This document shows positions 25,437 to 32,920 of a stretch of DNA of 45,728 nucleotides, in pieces. A program made the translations under genes and the position numbers. The DNA comes from an uncultured Alphaproteobacteria bacterium (GTDB lineage: Bacteria > Pseudomonadota > Alphaproteobacteria > HIMB59 > GCA-002718135): NCBI GenBank assembly GCA_902586695.1, contig CACIIL010000009.1:1-45728 (forward strand), read 5' to 3'. The notes beneath the pieces were generated by a model, which worked only from the letters and a program-made list of their open reading frames with translations, was not told where the DNA came from and ran no database searches. Numbering within the stretch: position 1 is the first letter of the stretch; each line of letters opens with the position of its first letter.

Positions 25437-26967
25437 AATAATTATATAACAATTCTTTAGGAGGATCATTCTCTTTAATTAGATTAATCATTTTCTCTTT
25501 ATATTTATTAATAAGATTTTGATCTTGTATTGGACTTAATTGTCCTGGATCCTCAAGAATATTATAGAGAGCACTTTTTGTATCCTCTAATATTTTAAAT
25601 CCCTCATCTGTCTTTCTTTGAATTCTATTAATTTTCATAACAGGTATTTTTTTTGAAAATGTAAAAGGTTCATGAATTTCAATAGTTCTTAGTTCTTCAT
25701 GAGAAAAAAACTGCCTCATATGAGTTGGCATTAAAGTGTATTGATATTTATCCAGACTAATTTGATCAAAATTATCAGGGTAATGGAAATAGGTATAATT
25801 TCCATCTGTTATATTTATTCCACCTCCCCAATAACCATAAAGAGCTGAATACAGATCGGAGTCTTTATCTAAAATATCTAAAAGAGATTTTCCTTTCACT
25901 TCTTTGGGTATGGTTAAATTATTTATAGATAGAAATGTAGGCATTAAGTCAATATTTTGTGTCACTGTATTTCGAGTTTCTCCATCATATTGTTTATATT
26001 CAGGATGATGAATAAATAGGGGTATGTGTGCTATTTCATTATACATAGGCATTCTATTTTTTGCCCACCAGTCATGTTCTCCAAGCATAAAACCATGATC
26101 AGTTGTGAGAATTAAAGCAGTGTTATCCCATAAATTATGTTCATCAAAGTAATCCAAAATAGTTCCTAACAAATAATCACATAAGCCTACCAAGGCTAAA
26201 TAATTAGCTTTAAGTTCTGCTACTTCATCGTCTGCTTCTTTTACTTTATCATACTGTGGCCAATCTAATCTTGGGCCGCGATAGTTTGTTTTAAATTTTT
26301 CTCTAAATCTTTTTGGGGCAAAAAAAGGTTCATGAGGATCAAAGGTTTCTAATTGTAAAAACCATTCATCAGCATTCTTATTTGTTTGAAGAAAATCAAG
26401 GGCAGAATTAAAACATTTGACAGAAGGGAAGTCTTTTTCTTCTTTTATAAATTCACTATTTACAGCATAACGATAATAACCAGATTCTCTATTTTTTAAA
26501 TCTAATTGTGATTTATGAAATTTTTCTCTAAATTTTTCTAATGGAGGTTGAACCATAGCTTTCCATGGATCACTTTCTTGTCCTCTTATAAAATTCCAAG
26601 AATTAAAACGGTTATGATAAGTTGCACCTCCATCTTCAAAATAATGATAATGGTCAGTAATTAAGTGTGAATAAACTTTACTTTTTCTTAATATTTCTGG
26701 AAAAGAATTATCAAATGGCTCCAGAGGACCCCAACTTCTATGCAAAAAGCTAAGTCTTCCTGAATGCATATCTCTTCTTGCTGGCATGCAAGGCATACTC
26801 CCAACATAATGATTATTAAACTGAATTGATTTTTCAGCTAAGCGGTTAAAGTTTGGTGTTTCAAGATATTTGCCACCATAAGAATTTAACATTCTTAAAT
26901 TTAAAGAATCAAATAAAAGAAATAAAGTCTTCAATGCAAATTCTAGTTTGTTTTTGTCATTGTGCAC
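25426..26967 (-). CDS. Sulfatase (CMPAR type)
   Basis: A 513-residue sulfatase. The modification site is SMPCMPARRDMHSGR (C60), matching C-x-P-x-R. FDSLN at 19-23, ETFDPHEPFFAP, and TTDHGFMLGEHDWWAKN complete the metal and substrate site. No signal peptide is present, so it is cytoplasmic. GTG at 26967 overlaps the upstream ureohydrolase by 25 bases. TTG at 26934, just before the first beta strand, would avoid the overlap and is an alternative. It converges with the glycoside-hydrolase gene, overlapping it by 11 bases. The substrate is unknown; the locus suggests a sulfated carbohydrate. Confidence 0.88.
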   Translation of the reverse strand: MHNDKNKLEFALKTLFLLFDSLNLRMLNSYGGKYLETPNFNRLAEKSIQFNNHYVGSMPCMPARRDMHSGRLSFLHRSWGPLEPFDNSFPEILRKSKVYSHLITDHYHYFEDGGATYHNRFNSWNFIRGQESDPWKAMVQPPLEKFREKFHKSQLDLKNRESGYYRYAVNSEFIKEEKDFPSVKCFNSALDFLQTNKNADEWFLQLETFDPHEPFFAPKRFREKFKTNYRGPRLDWPQYDKVKEADDEVAELKANYLALVGLCDYLLGTILDYFDEHNLWDNTALILTTDHGFMLGEHDWWAKNRMPMYNEIAHIPLFIHHPEYKQYDGETRNTVTQNIDLMPTFLSINNLTIPKEVKGKSLLDILDKDSDLYSALYGYWGGGINITDGNYTYFHYPDNFDQISLDKYQYTLMPTHMRQFFSHEELRTIEIHEPFTFSKKIPVMKINRIQRKTDEGFKILEDTKSALYNILEDPGQLSPIQDQNLINKYKEKMINLIKENDPPKELLYNYFNT

Positions 26968-27881
26968 AAAATTTCAAAAGCAATTGTGGCTCCAACTAAA
27001 GAAGTCATATTATTTACATCAAATGGAGGAGAAACTTCTACTAGATCAGCGCCTATAAAATTTATTGAATTTAATTGCCTAATAATCAATTGAGCTTCTC
27101 GAACATTAATACCTCCCACTTCAGGTGTACCTGTTCCAGGAGCAAAAGTAGGGTCAATACCATCAATATCAAAAGTGAAGTAAGTTGGAGTATCCTCCAA
27201 AACATCTTTAATTATATTTATTGTTTCTTTCATTCCAATTTCATAAAACTTATCAGTTGAAATAATTTTTACACCCTGGTCAATTGCCCATTTTAGATCA
27301 TCTGGGTCATATAAACCTCCACGTAACCCTAAAATAACATATTTTTTTGGATCAATAAGATTTTCTTCAATAGCTCTACGAAAAGGAGTGCCATGTGTAT
27401 ATTTGAAGCCACCAAAATAAGTGTCCCAAGTATCTGAATGGGAGTCAAATTGAAACATTCCAACAGGCTTCTTTTTTGCCAACGATCTCAATATAGGGAG
27501 TGAAACAAGATGATCTCCTCCAATTGATAATGGTATAGTATTGGAATTAACAATTTTTTCAAAATAATTTGTTATTTTTTCAAGTGAGTCTTGAAGATCT
27601 GCTGGATTTACTGGGCAATCACCAATATCTGCAATTTGAAATTTATCATAAGGGCTTTTTAGAGAAGATGGATGATATGTTCTTACAAGAGATGATGCAT
27701 TGCGAATTTCTCTAGGTCCATGTCTTGCCCCAGGTCTATTTGTTGTTCCGCCATCCCAAGGTATACCACAAATGCAATAATCTAATTTTTCTAAATCTTT
27801 TATAATAGGTAAACGAAAAAAAGTTGCTATATCTGCAAAGCGAGGAGTTGTTTGACCAGCTGTTGGTTTTATTTGAGTCAT
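26943..27881 (-). CDS. Agmatinase-family ureohydrolase (canonical motifs)
   Basis: 312 residues. The metal ligands are H124 in GGDHLVS, D146/H148/D150 in FDSHSDTWD, and D238/D240 in FDIDGIDPTFAPGTGTPEVGG, the standard agmatinase/guanidinobutyrase pattern. It releases urea from a guanidino compound; agmatine is the default guess. The gene precedes the sulfatase on the minus strand with an overlap, which ties a nitrogen gene to the sulfatase gene for no clear metabolic reason. It is a paralogue of 570-1547, with a more conventional active-site loop. Confidence 0.9.
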   Translation of the reverse strand: MTQIKPTAGQTTPRFADIATFFRLPIIKDLEKLDYCICGIPWDGGTTNRPGARHGPREIRNASSLVRTYHPSSLKSPYDKFQIADIGDCPVNPADLQDSLEKITNYFEKIVNSNTIPLSIGGDHLVSLPILRSLAKKKPVGMFQFDSHSDTWDTYFGGFKYTHGTPFRRAIEENLIDPKKYVILGLRGGLYDPDDLKWAIDQGVKIISTDKFYEIGMKETINIIKDVLEDTPTYFTFDIDGIDPTFAPGTGTPEVGGINVREAQLIIRQLNSINFIGADLVEVSPPFDVNNMTSLVGATIAFEILCTMTKTN

Positions 27882-27902
27882 AATTAGTAGTTATGGTATA
27901 AT
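27873..27902 (+). promoter_or_regulatory. Promoter for the peroxiredoxin gene
   Basis: TTGAGT (27873-27878), an 18-base spacer, and TATAAT (27897-27902) with an extended TGG upstream of it. The -35 overlaps the start of the divergent ureohydrolase gene. The start of transcription would be near 27909, leaving a very short leader before 27926. Confidence 0.5.
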
Positions 27903-27925
27903 GAATAAAATATTACAACACAAAA

Positions 27926-28471
27926 ATGATAGATAATCCAAATATATCTGTTTTAGATAATGATGGCGTTATTCAGCATTTGGAAAATAATGTTATTCCA
28001 AGTATTTCTTTGCCAAACCAAGAGGGGAATCTTTTACGTCTTGACCGATCTGATACGTTCAGAATGGTTTTATATTTTTTTCCAATGACAGGTAGGCCCG
28101 ATAAACCTCTTCCAGATAATTGGAACAATATACCTGGGGCAAAAGGGTGCACAAAAGAAAATTGCAATTTTAGAGATAATTATGATGAAATTATCTGTCT
28201 AAATGCATTACCAATTGGTATTTCAACACAAACAGTTGATTATAATAAAGAAATGACATCAAGACTTAATATACCTTATGATGTATTGAGTGATGAAAAA
28301 TTAGAACTTAAAAATTCATTAAAATTACCCATATTTTTAATAAATAAAAAAGAATATTTAAAACGCCTCACATTAATTGTTGAAAAAAATATTATTAAAA
28401 AAGTATTTTACCCTATAAATGAGTTAGATAAGCATATAGATGATGTTTTGAAATGGTTAAAAATAAATTAA
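27926..28471 (+). CDS. Peroxiredoxin (AhpC/TSA-Bcp-like)
   Basis: A 181-residue thioredoxin-fold peroxidase. VLYFFPMTGRPDKP begins the active-site region, and IPGAKGCTKENCNFRDNYDEI carries the peroxidatic cysteine (GCT) and a second cysteine five residues later (ENC), the arrangement of Bcp-type proteins. VIGIS is replaced by LPIGISTQ, then DVLSDEKLEL follows. It reduces hydroperoxides at the expense of thiols in the cytoplasm. About 12 extra residues separate FFP from the cysteine compared with Bcp. It overlaps the next gene by 19 bases. Confidence 0.82.
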   Translation: MIDNPNISVLDNDGVIQHLENNVIPSISLPNQEGNLLRLDRSDTFRMVLYFFPMTGRPDKPLPDNWNNIPGAKGCTKENCNFRDNYDEIICLNALPIGISTQTVDYNKEMTSRLNIPYDVLSDEKLELKNSLKLPIFLINKKEYLKRLTLIVEKNIIKKVFYPINELDKHIDDVLKWLKIN

Positions 28472-28791
28472 GCTTTTTGATTACTTTAATAATTTTTTGC
28501 CTTTTTGCATTACTAGTTAATGCAAATCCTAATTTAGATCAGTGGATGGAGTCAGAGAAAACATACAAAGATCTTATTGATGAGGGCTTTGAGGTAAAAA
28601 GTTATGCAATAAACAATATTGAAACAGTTAATGGCTTATATATCATTTTATTTGTTACTGTTTTGCAAAAAGATAAAGAAGTTTATGAATGTCAAGAATA
28701 TCAAACAATAGATAAAACAATTGAAACATTTGATATGCAACTTATCTGTAAAGAATTAGTTCAGCCATATGAAAGAGGTTTGGGAACTTAA
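28453..28791 (+). CDS. Small secreted protein of unknown function
   Basis: 112 residues with a clear signal peptide (KNKLSFLITLIIFCLFALLVNA, cleaved near residue 24), giving a mature periplasmic protein of about 88 residues. Two cysteines (in YECQEY and LICKEL) could form a disulfide. I recognise no domain. It starts inside the peroxiredoxin gene (19-base overlap) and so is likely co-translated with it. It converges with the Nudix gene, overlapping by 4 bases. Confidence 0.65.
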   Translation: MVKNKLSFLITLIIFCLFALLVNANPNLDQWMESEKTYKDLIDEGFEVKSYAINNIETVNGLYIILFVTVLQKDKEVYECQEYQTIDKTIETFDMQLICKELVQPYERGLGT

Positions 28792-29369
28792 TTTTTATAA
28801 TATTCCAAAAAGAACCACTGCAGAGCTATGAGTGTAAGTCCATTTATAATTTGTTTATTTTTTAACATTTTTCTTACATGATCCACTTTGAAAGCTTTTA
28901 CTAAAATATCTTCATTTTCATTTTTCAATCCCATGATTCTTTTACCTTTAAATGAATTTACTTCGCCTAAAAATAAATGATAATATGACTCTGATGATCC
29001 TGGAGCAGGAAAATAACTTTGGATTGTTTTAATTTTATTTACTTCACATCCAGTTTCCTCTAAGCACTCCCGTTTTGCTGTTTCTTCAGGTTTTTCATTG
29101 TTATCAATTATTCCAGCAACAATTTCATAAAGATAGTCATCATCATATCTGGATATAACACCGGCTCTAAACTGTTTAATTAAGATAATTTCTTTTTTTA
29201 TAGGATCATATGGTAGTAAAGTAGAAACATGAGCACCACTAAAGATTTCTCTTTCCACTTCATTAGTCCAATTACCATCATGTTTTTGATGAATGAATTG
29301 ATATTTATTTAAATTAAAGAAACCTGTATATAAATTTTTTTTATTAATTATTTTGTATTTTGGCTTCAT
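28788..29369 (-). CDS. Nudix hydrolase, ADP-ribose pyrophosphatase-like
   Basis: 193 residues. The Nudix box GIIDNNEKPEETAKRECLEETG matches GX5EX7REUXEEXGU. The following SYFPAPGSSESYYHLFLGEV is typical of the NudF (ADP-ribose diphosphatase) branch. It would hydrolyse ADP-ribose or similar sugar nucleotides to AMP and a sugar phosphate. It is divergent from msrA with a 38-base gap, so the two may share a control region. Confidence 0.88.
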   Translation of the reverse strand: MKPKYKIINKKNLYTGFFNLNKYQFIHQKHDGNWTNEVEREIFSGAHVSTLLPYDPIKKEIILIKQFRAGVISRYDDDYLYEIVAGIIDNNEKPEETAKRECLEETGCEVNKIKTIQSYFPAPGSSESYYHLFLGEVNSFKGKRIMGLKNENEDILVKAFKVDHVRKMLKNKQIINGLTLIALQWFFLEYYKN

Positions 29370-29407
29370 TGATTTGATAAAATTAAATTAGTGTATATAT
29401 TTAAAAT

Positions 29408-29866
29408 ATGATTCAAAAAGCTTTATTTGGTGCAGGTTGTTTTTGGGGCGTAGAGGAGCATTTTCGCAAAATAAATGGTATAACCGAGACGTTAGTAGGT
29501 TACTCAGGAGGCAATACAGAGAATCCCACTTATGAAAGTGTGTGCTATGATAATACCGATCATGCTGAGGTTTTGCTTGTAAATTTTGATGAAGAAAAAA
29601 TTTCATATGAAGATTTAATTCAAGAATTTTGGAAATGTCATGACCCTACTACCTTAAATAGACAAGGACCTGATTTTGGTAAACAATATCGTTCAGTAAT
29701 TTATTATTATAATGACGAACAAAAAAATATTGCTTTAAAATCAAGAGAAAATAATCAAGAAAATTTTGACAATAGAATTGTAACTGAAATAACTAAAGCA
29801 GATACTTTTTATAAAGCTGAAGATTATCATCAAAAATATATTAAAAAAAGAGAATTGATTGAGTAA
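29408..29866 (+). CDS. msrA: Peptide methionine sulfoxide reductase A
   Basis: 152 residues. It reduces methionine-S-sulfoxide back to methionine. The catalytic motif GAGCFWGVEEHF has C11. GYSGGNTENPTYESVCYDNTDHAE, the substrate-binding FWKCHDPTTLNRQGPDFGKQYRS and AEDYHQKY are all conserved. The C-terminal cysteine-containing tail of E. coli-type MsrA is missing, so regeneration would use another cysteine or an external thiol. Neighbouring peroxiredoxin suggests an oxidative-stress cluster. Confidence 0.93.
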   Translation: MIQKALFGAGCFWGVEEHFRKINGITETLVGYSGGNTENPTYESVCYDNTDHAEVLLVNFDEEKISYEDLIQEFWKCHDPTTLNRQGPDFGKQYRSVIYYYNDEQKNIALKSRENNQENFDNRIVTEITKADTFYKAEDYHQKYIKKRELIE

Positions 29867-29936
29867 AATATTACAATTATTTTTTATAAGAATTCAAAAA
29901 ATATTTTTACAAAATTACTTAAATAATTAATAAAAA

Positions 29937-30119
29937 ATGGTTAATGACTTTTTTATTGCATTTTTATCAAGTTGGTTCATACTATTATTCTTTTGGACTA
30001 CAATTATATTATTTGTATATTTTCGAAACCCACCTAATTCTAGATTGAGCAAAAAGATTGTTATAAGATCATATCTTTTTTTTATACTACTATTGATATT
30101 GATTTACTTAATAAAATAG
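29937..30119 (+). CDS. Small two-helix membrane protein, hypothetical
   Basis: A 60-residue open frame encoding two hydrophobic helices (about residues 5-28 and 42-58) separated by a short basic loop (FRNPPNSRLSKKIVIRS). The positive loop and helix lengths look like a real inner-membrane protein. However, there is no Shine-Dalgarno and no homologue that I recognise, and AT-rich sequence easily gives such frames. Confidence 0.4.
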   Translation: MVNDFFIAFLSSWFILLFFWTTIILFVYFRNPPNSRLSKKIVIRSYLFFILLLILIYLIK

Positions 30120-30310
30120 TCCGATTCGTTTTATTAATCAATTTGAGGTATTATAATATCTATATGTAGTAGTGCATTTTGATTTTAATACTAACATATT
30201 GGGATATAAGGATTTTTTAAGATTTTTTGTTGAATACTTGACCTTTCAAACTTATAACCTACCTCGATATTAAAGAAGTTTCAAATTTTATTAAAGTATA
30301 GGGTTAAAGA
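30120..30310. other. 191-base gene-free stretch
   Basis: I see no tRNA, no conserved RNA fold and no credible reading frame. It holds a promoter at 30230-30258 for the GcrA-domain gene and one GANTC methylation-type site at 30123-30127. This is one of the longest non-coding gaps in the window. Confidence 0.5.
30230..30258 (+). promoter_or_regulatory. Promoter for the GcrA-domain gene
   Basis: TTGAAT (30230-30235), a 17-base spacer, and TATAAC (30253-30258). The transcript would begin near 30265, about 46 bases before the ATG at 30311. Confidence 0.5.
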
Positions 30311-30535
30311 ATGTCAATTATTAAAAACTATTTTAAACAAAATAGAGTGACGCACACTTTTTCTAGCTGCCAGTGGCCAATTGGCGACCCGCAAGAAAAA
30401 GATTTTCATTTCTGTGAAGCTAATACCTTAACTGGTAAGCCTTACTGTAAAGACCATTGTGATGTTGCTTATATCGATGAAAAAGAGCTGAAAAAAGAAA
30501 AAGAAGCTCAAAAAAATCGTCGAATTGCTGCTTAA
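30311..30535 (+). CDS. Stand-alone GcrA C-terminal (sigma-interacting) domain protein
   Basis: 74 residues. SCQWPIGDPQEKDFHFC (19-35) and GKPYCKDHCDVAY (42-54) reproduce the C-terminal domain of the alphaproteobacterial cell-cycle regulator GcrA, which contacts sigma70. C20, C35, C46, H49 and C50 could bind a metal. The N-terminal DNA-binding half of GcrA is absent: an in-frame stop lies two codons before the ATG, so this is a complete short gene, not a cut-off. It ends with a basic, helical tail (KELKKEKEAQKNRR). It has its own promoter and terminator. It might act as a sigma70-binding modulator without binding methylated DNA itself. Confidence 0.8.
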   Translation: MSIIKNYFKQNRVTHTFSSCQWPIGDPQEKDFHFCEANTLTGKPYCKDHCDVAYIDEKELKKEKEAQKNRRIAA

Positions 30536-30548
30536 GTTTTCTTTTTTT

Positions 30549-30588
30549 AAAATGGCTGTATTTTTTATGCAGCCATTTTCATTTTGTT
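30549..30588 (+). terminator. Intrinsic terminator after the GcrA-domain gene
   Basis: A 10-base-pair perfect stem (AAAATGGCTG at 30549-30558 with CAGCCATTTT at 30570-30579), extended by weak pairs, is followed by the T-rich CATTTTGTT. Confidence 0.8.
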
Positions 30589-30614
30589 GACAATATAAGT
30601 CAATTTCTTAAAAT
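30587..30614 (+). promoter_or_regulatory. Promoter for cfa
   Basis: A perfect TTGACA (30587-30592), a 16-base spacer and TAAAAT (30609-30614). It overlaps the tail of the preceding terminator. Transcription would start only about 10 bases before the ATG at 30632, so the leader is almost absent. Confidence 0.5.
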
Positions 30615-30631
30615 ACTCCCCAATTATAAAT

Positions 30632-31822
30632 ATGTTTTACTCTGTTCTCAAAAAATTGAATTTTGATGGCAAACTTATAGTAATTGATCATAATAATAAA
30701 ACTTATGAATTTGGTAATAATACAAATAAAATAAATCTTAAAGTTAGATTAACTAACAAATCTATAGAAAAGAAATTATTTAGAAATCCTGCCCTTCACT
30801 TTGGTGAAGGTTACATGAATAAAGAAATAATCATTGAAGAAGGAACAATTGAAGAATTAATAGATATCGTTACATTATGTTATGATGACTTTGTTAAAAA
30901 TAATTTTATTTTTAGAGTTTATGAAAATTTTTCAGGTTATTTTAAAGTTTTTCAACAATTAAATGAAACAATTAAGTCAAAAAGAAACGTAGCACATCAT
31001 TACGATTTAAAAGAAGATTTATACAAACTATTTCTTGATCAAGATATGCAATATTCATGTGCATATTTTCACAATGAAAATATAAGTTTAGACCAAGCAC
31101 AAATTGATAAGAAAAATCATATAATTAATAAACTTAAAATTAATAAAAATATGGATGTGCTAGATATTGGATGTGGTTGGGGAGGTATGGCCTTGGAAAT
31201 TGCTAAACAAACTGGAGCAAAAGTTAAAGGTATTACACTATCAGAAAATCAATATGCAACTGCTTCAAAAAGAGCGCAAGAAGAAGGTTTGACAGACTTA
31301 GTATCTTTTCAAATACAAGATTATAGAAATGAAGATAAAAAATATGATCGAATATTGTCTGTAGGCATGTTCGAACATGTTGGAATTAAATATTTCAAAC
31401 CATATTTAAAGAAAACTTATGAATTATTAAAAGATAATGGCGTATTTCTTCTGCACACAATCGGTCAAAGAGGGATTCCTACAGCAACAAGTCCATGGAT
31501 AAGAAAATATATTTTTCCTGGAGGATATATCCCGTCTCTATCAGATATTATTAATGAGACTCAGAAACTTAATATAAATATTACTGATATAGAGATATTG
31601 AGATTACATTATGCTCATACTTTAACACACTGGTATAGAAATGTTCAAAAAAATAAAAATGAAATAATTAAAATGTTTGATAGTCGTTTTTATAGAATGT
31701 GGGAATTTTATTTACTTGCTAGTAAATATTCTTTTGTAAACATGGGAAATGTAGTTTTTCAAATCCAAATTGCTAAAAATATTAACAATTTGCCTTTAAC
31801 AAGAAATTATATGTATAATTGA
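30632..31822 (+). CDS. cfa: Cyclopropane-fatty-acyl-phospholipid synthase family
   Basis: A 396-residue SAM-dependent methyltransferase that converts double bonds in membrane phospholipid acyl chains to cyclopropane rings. RNVAHHYDLKEDLYKLFLDQDMQYSCAYF (near 122-150) is the family substrate region. VLDIGCGWGGMALEIA (near 175-190) binds SAM. SVGMFEHVG, FPGGYIPS and HYAHTLTHWYRN carry further catalytic residues. The N-terminal region is about 120 residues, as in E. coli Cfa. It has its own promoter and is followed by a promoter for the next pair. Confidence 0.93.
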   Translation: MFYSVLKKLNFDGKLIVIDHNNKTYEFGNNTNKINLKVRLTNKSIEKKLFRNPALHFGEGYMNKEIIIEEGTIEELIDIVTLCYDDFVKNNFIFRVYENFSGYFKVFQQLNETIKSKRNVAHHYDLKEDLYKLFLDQDMQYSCAYFHNENISLDQAQIDKKNHIINKLKINKNMDVLDIGCGWGGMALEIAKQTGAKVKGITLSENQYATASKRAQEEGLTDLVSFQIQDYRNEDKKYDRILSVGMFEHVGIKYFKPYLKKTYELLKDNGVFLLHTIGQRGIPTATSPWIRKYIFPGGYIPSLSDIINETQKLNINITDIEILRLHYAHTLTHWYRNVQKNKNEIIKMFDSRFYRMWEFYLLASKYSFVNMGNVVFQIQIAKNINNLPLTRNYMYN

Positions 31823-31847
31823 CATAATTTAGATATAAAATTAATAT
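31819..31847 (+). promoter_or_regulatory. Promoter for the MotA/TolQ-like pair
   Basis: TTGACA (31819-31824) overlapping the cfa stop codon, a 17-base spacer, and TAATAT (31842-31847). The first gene starts at 31878. Confidence 0.5.
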
Positions 31848-31877
31848 TAAACACTTATACTAAATTTATAAATTTTT

Positions 31878-32918
31878 ATGCAACATAGTTTAAATCAATA
31901 TTTGATAAGAGTAGTTGTTTTTCTAGCATTGGTTTTTGTAATTGTTGTACTGCTTTATCCAGTTTTGCAAGATGCTTTTTTATCAAATATATTTATTAAC
32001 CTAATTATTCTCACAGCATTAGCGGTAGGTATATTGTTTAATTTATATAAATTAACAGTTTTAAATACTGATTATATTGCTTTAGCCAACTTTGAAATTA
32101 ACAAATCTCCAAAATCATTTTTAAATAACAATGGCATTTTACAAAATATATCATTAGATTTAAAACAAATAGATGGAAGATTTGTTTTTAAAAGTTCATC
32201 CATTAATAGATTAATAGAGAATACTGATATGTCTCTATCAAGTGTTAGAGAAACATCTAGATATTTAGTTGGTTTATTAGTTTTTTTAGGATTACTTGGA
32301 ACTTTTTGGGGTCTTTTAAAAACTATAGGATCTGTAGGAAATGTAATAAGTGGCTTAGGTATTGATGATACAAATGTTGCTGGTTTTTTTAATTCTCTTA
32401 AAGATGGTTTGAATGCACCCTTACAAGGAATGAGTATAGCTTTTAGCAGTTCACTACTTGGTTTAGCTGGTTCTCTTATACTTGGATTTATAGATATTAA
32501 TTTAGGTCAGGCTCAAAATAAATTCAGTTTATTTTTTGAAAAAATAATTAATAATAATTCAGTACCTGATTTAGTTAATGATAATTCTTCTAATAATATC
32601 AATAATCAAGCAATACAAAAAATATACGATAACCTTGATAGTATTGTTTATTCTTTGAAACAGACTTCTGAAAATCAAAATGAAATAAATAATTATCTTA
32701 AACAATTGACTAAACAAATTAAAAGTACAAATAAAAATTCTGCTGATTTAGAAGAAAAATTATCAAATTTTTTATCTACTCAACTTAATACTCAAGCAAG
32801 TATTTTGCAAATTATAAGTAAAATTAATGAGAAGGGTATTTTAGATGACTCAACAAAAAAAATATTTGTTAATTTGAATAAAGGCATTCAAGAACTTATA
32901 GCTAAAAATAAAAAATAA
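31878..32918 (+). CDS. MotA/TolQ/ExbB-type proton channel protein
   Basis: 346 residues. Two hydrophobic helices lie at about 9-35 and 38-60. A cytoplasmic stretch follows, then the conserved MotA/TolQ pair SRYLVGLLVFLGLLGTFWGLLKTIG (near 128-153) and GMSIAFSSSLLGLAGSLILGFID (near 184-206). The C-terminal 110 residues are hydrophilic and helical. It should form a proton-driven stator with the next gene, 2 bases downstream. A pair of this type, distinct from flagellar and Tol stators, is widespread in Alphaproteobacteria with a likely envelope or peptidoglycan role. No flagellar or tol-pal genes are nearby. Confidence 0.85.
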   Translation: MQHSLNQYLIRVVVFLALVFVIVVLLYPVLQDAFLSNIFINLIILTALAVGILFNLYKLTVLNTDYIALANFEINKSPKSFLNNNGILQNISLDLKQIDGRFVFKSSSINRLIENTDMSLSSVRETSRYLVGLLVFLGLLGTFWGLLKTIGSVGNVISGLGIDDTNVAGFFNSLKDGLNAPLQGMSIAFSSSLLGLAGSLILGFIDINLGQAQNKFSLFFEKIINNNSVPDLVNDNSSNNINNQAIQKIYDNLDSIVYSLKQTSENQNEINNYLKQLTKQIKSTNKNSADLEEKLSNFLSTQLNTQASILQIISKINEKGILDDSTKKIFVNLNKGIQELIAKNKK

Positions 32919-32920
32919 TA

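Noticed and set aside
30120-30310. tRNA or regulatory RNA in the longest gap
   Set aside because: No cloverleaf, GGTTCRA loop or stable hairpin found; only a promoter and AT-rich sequence.
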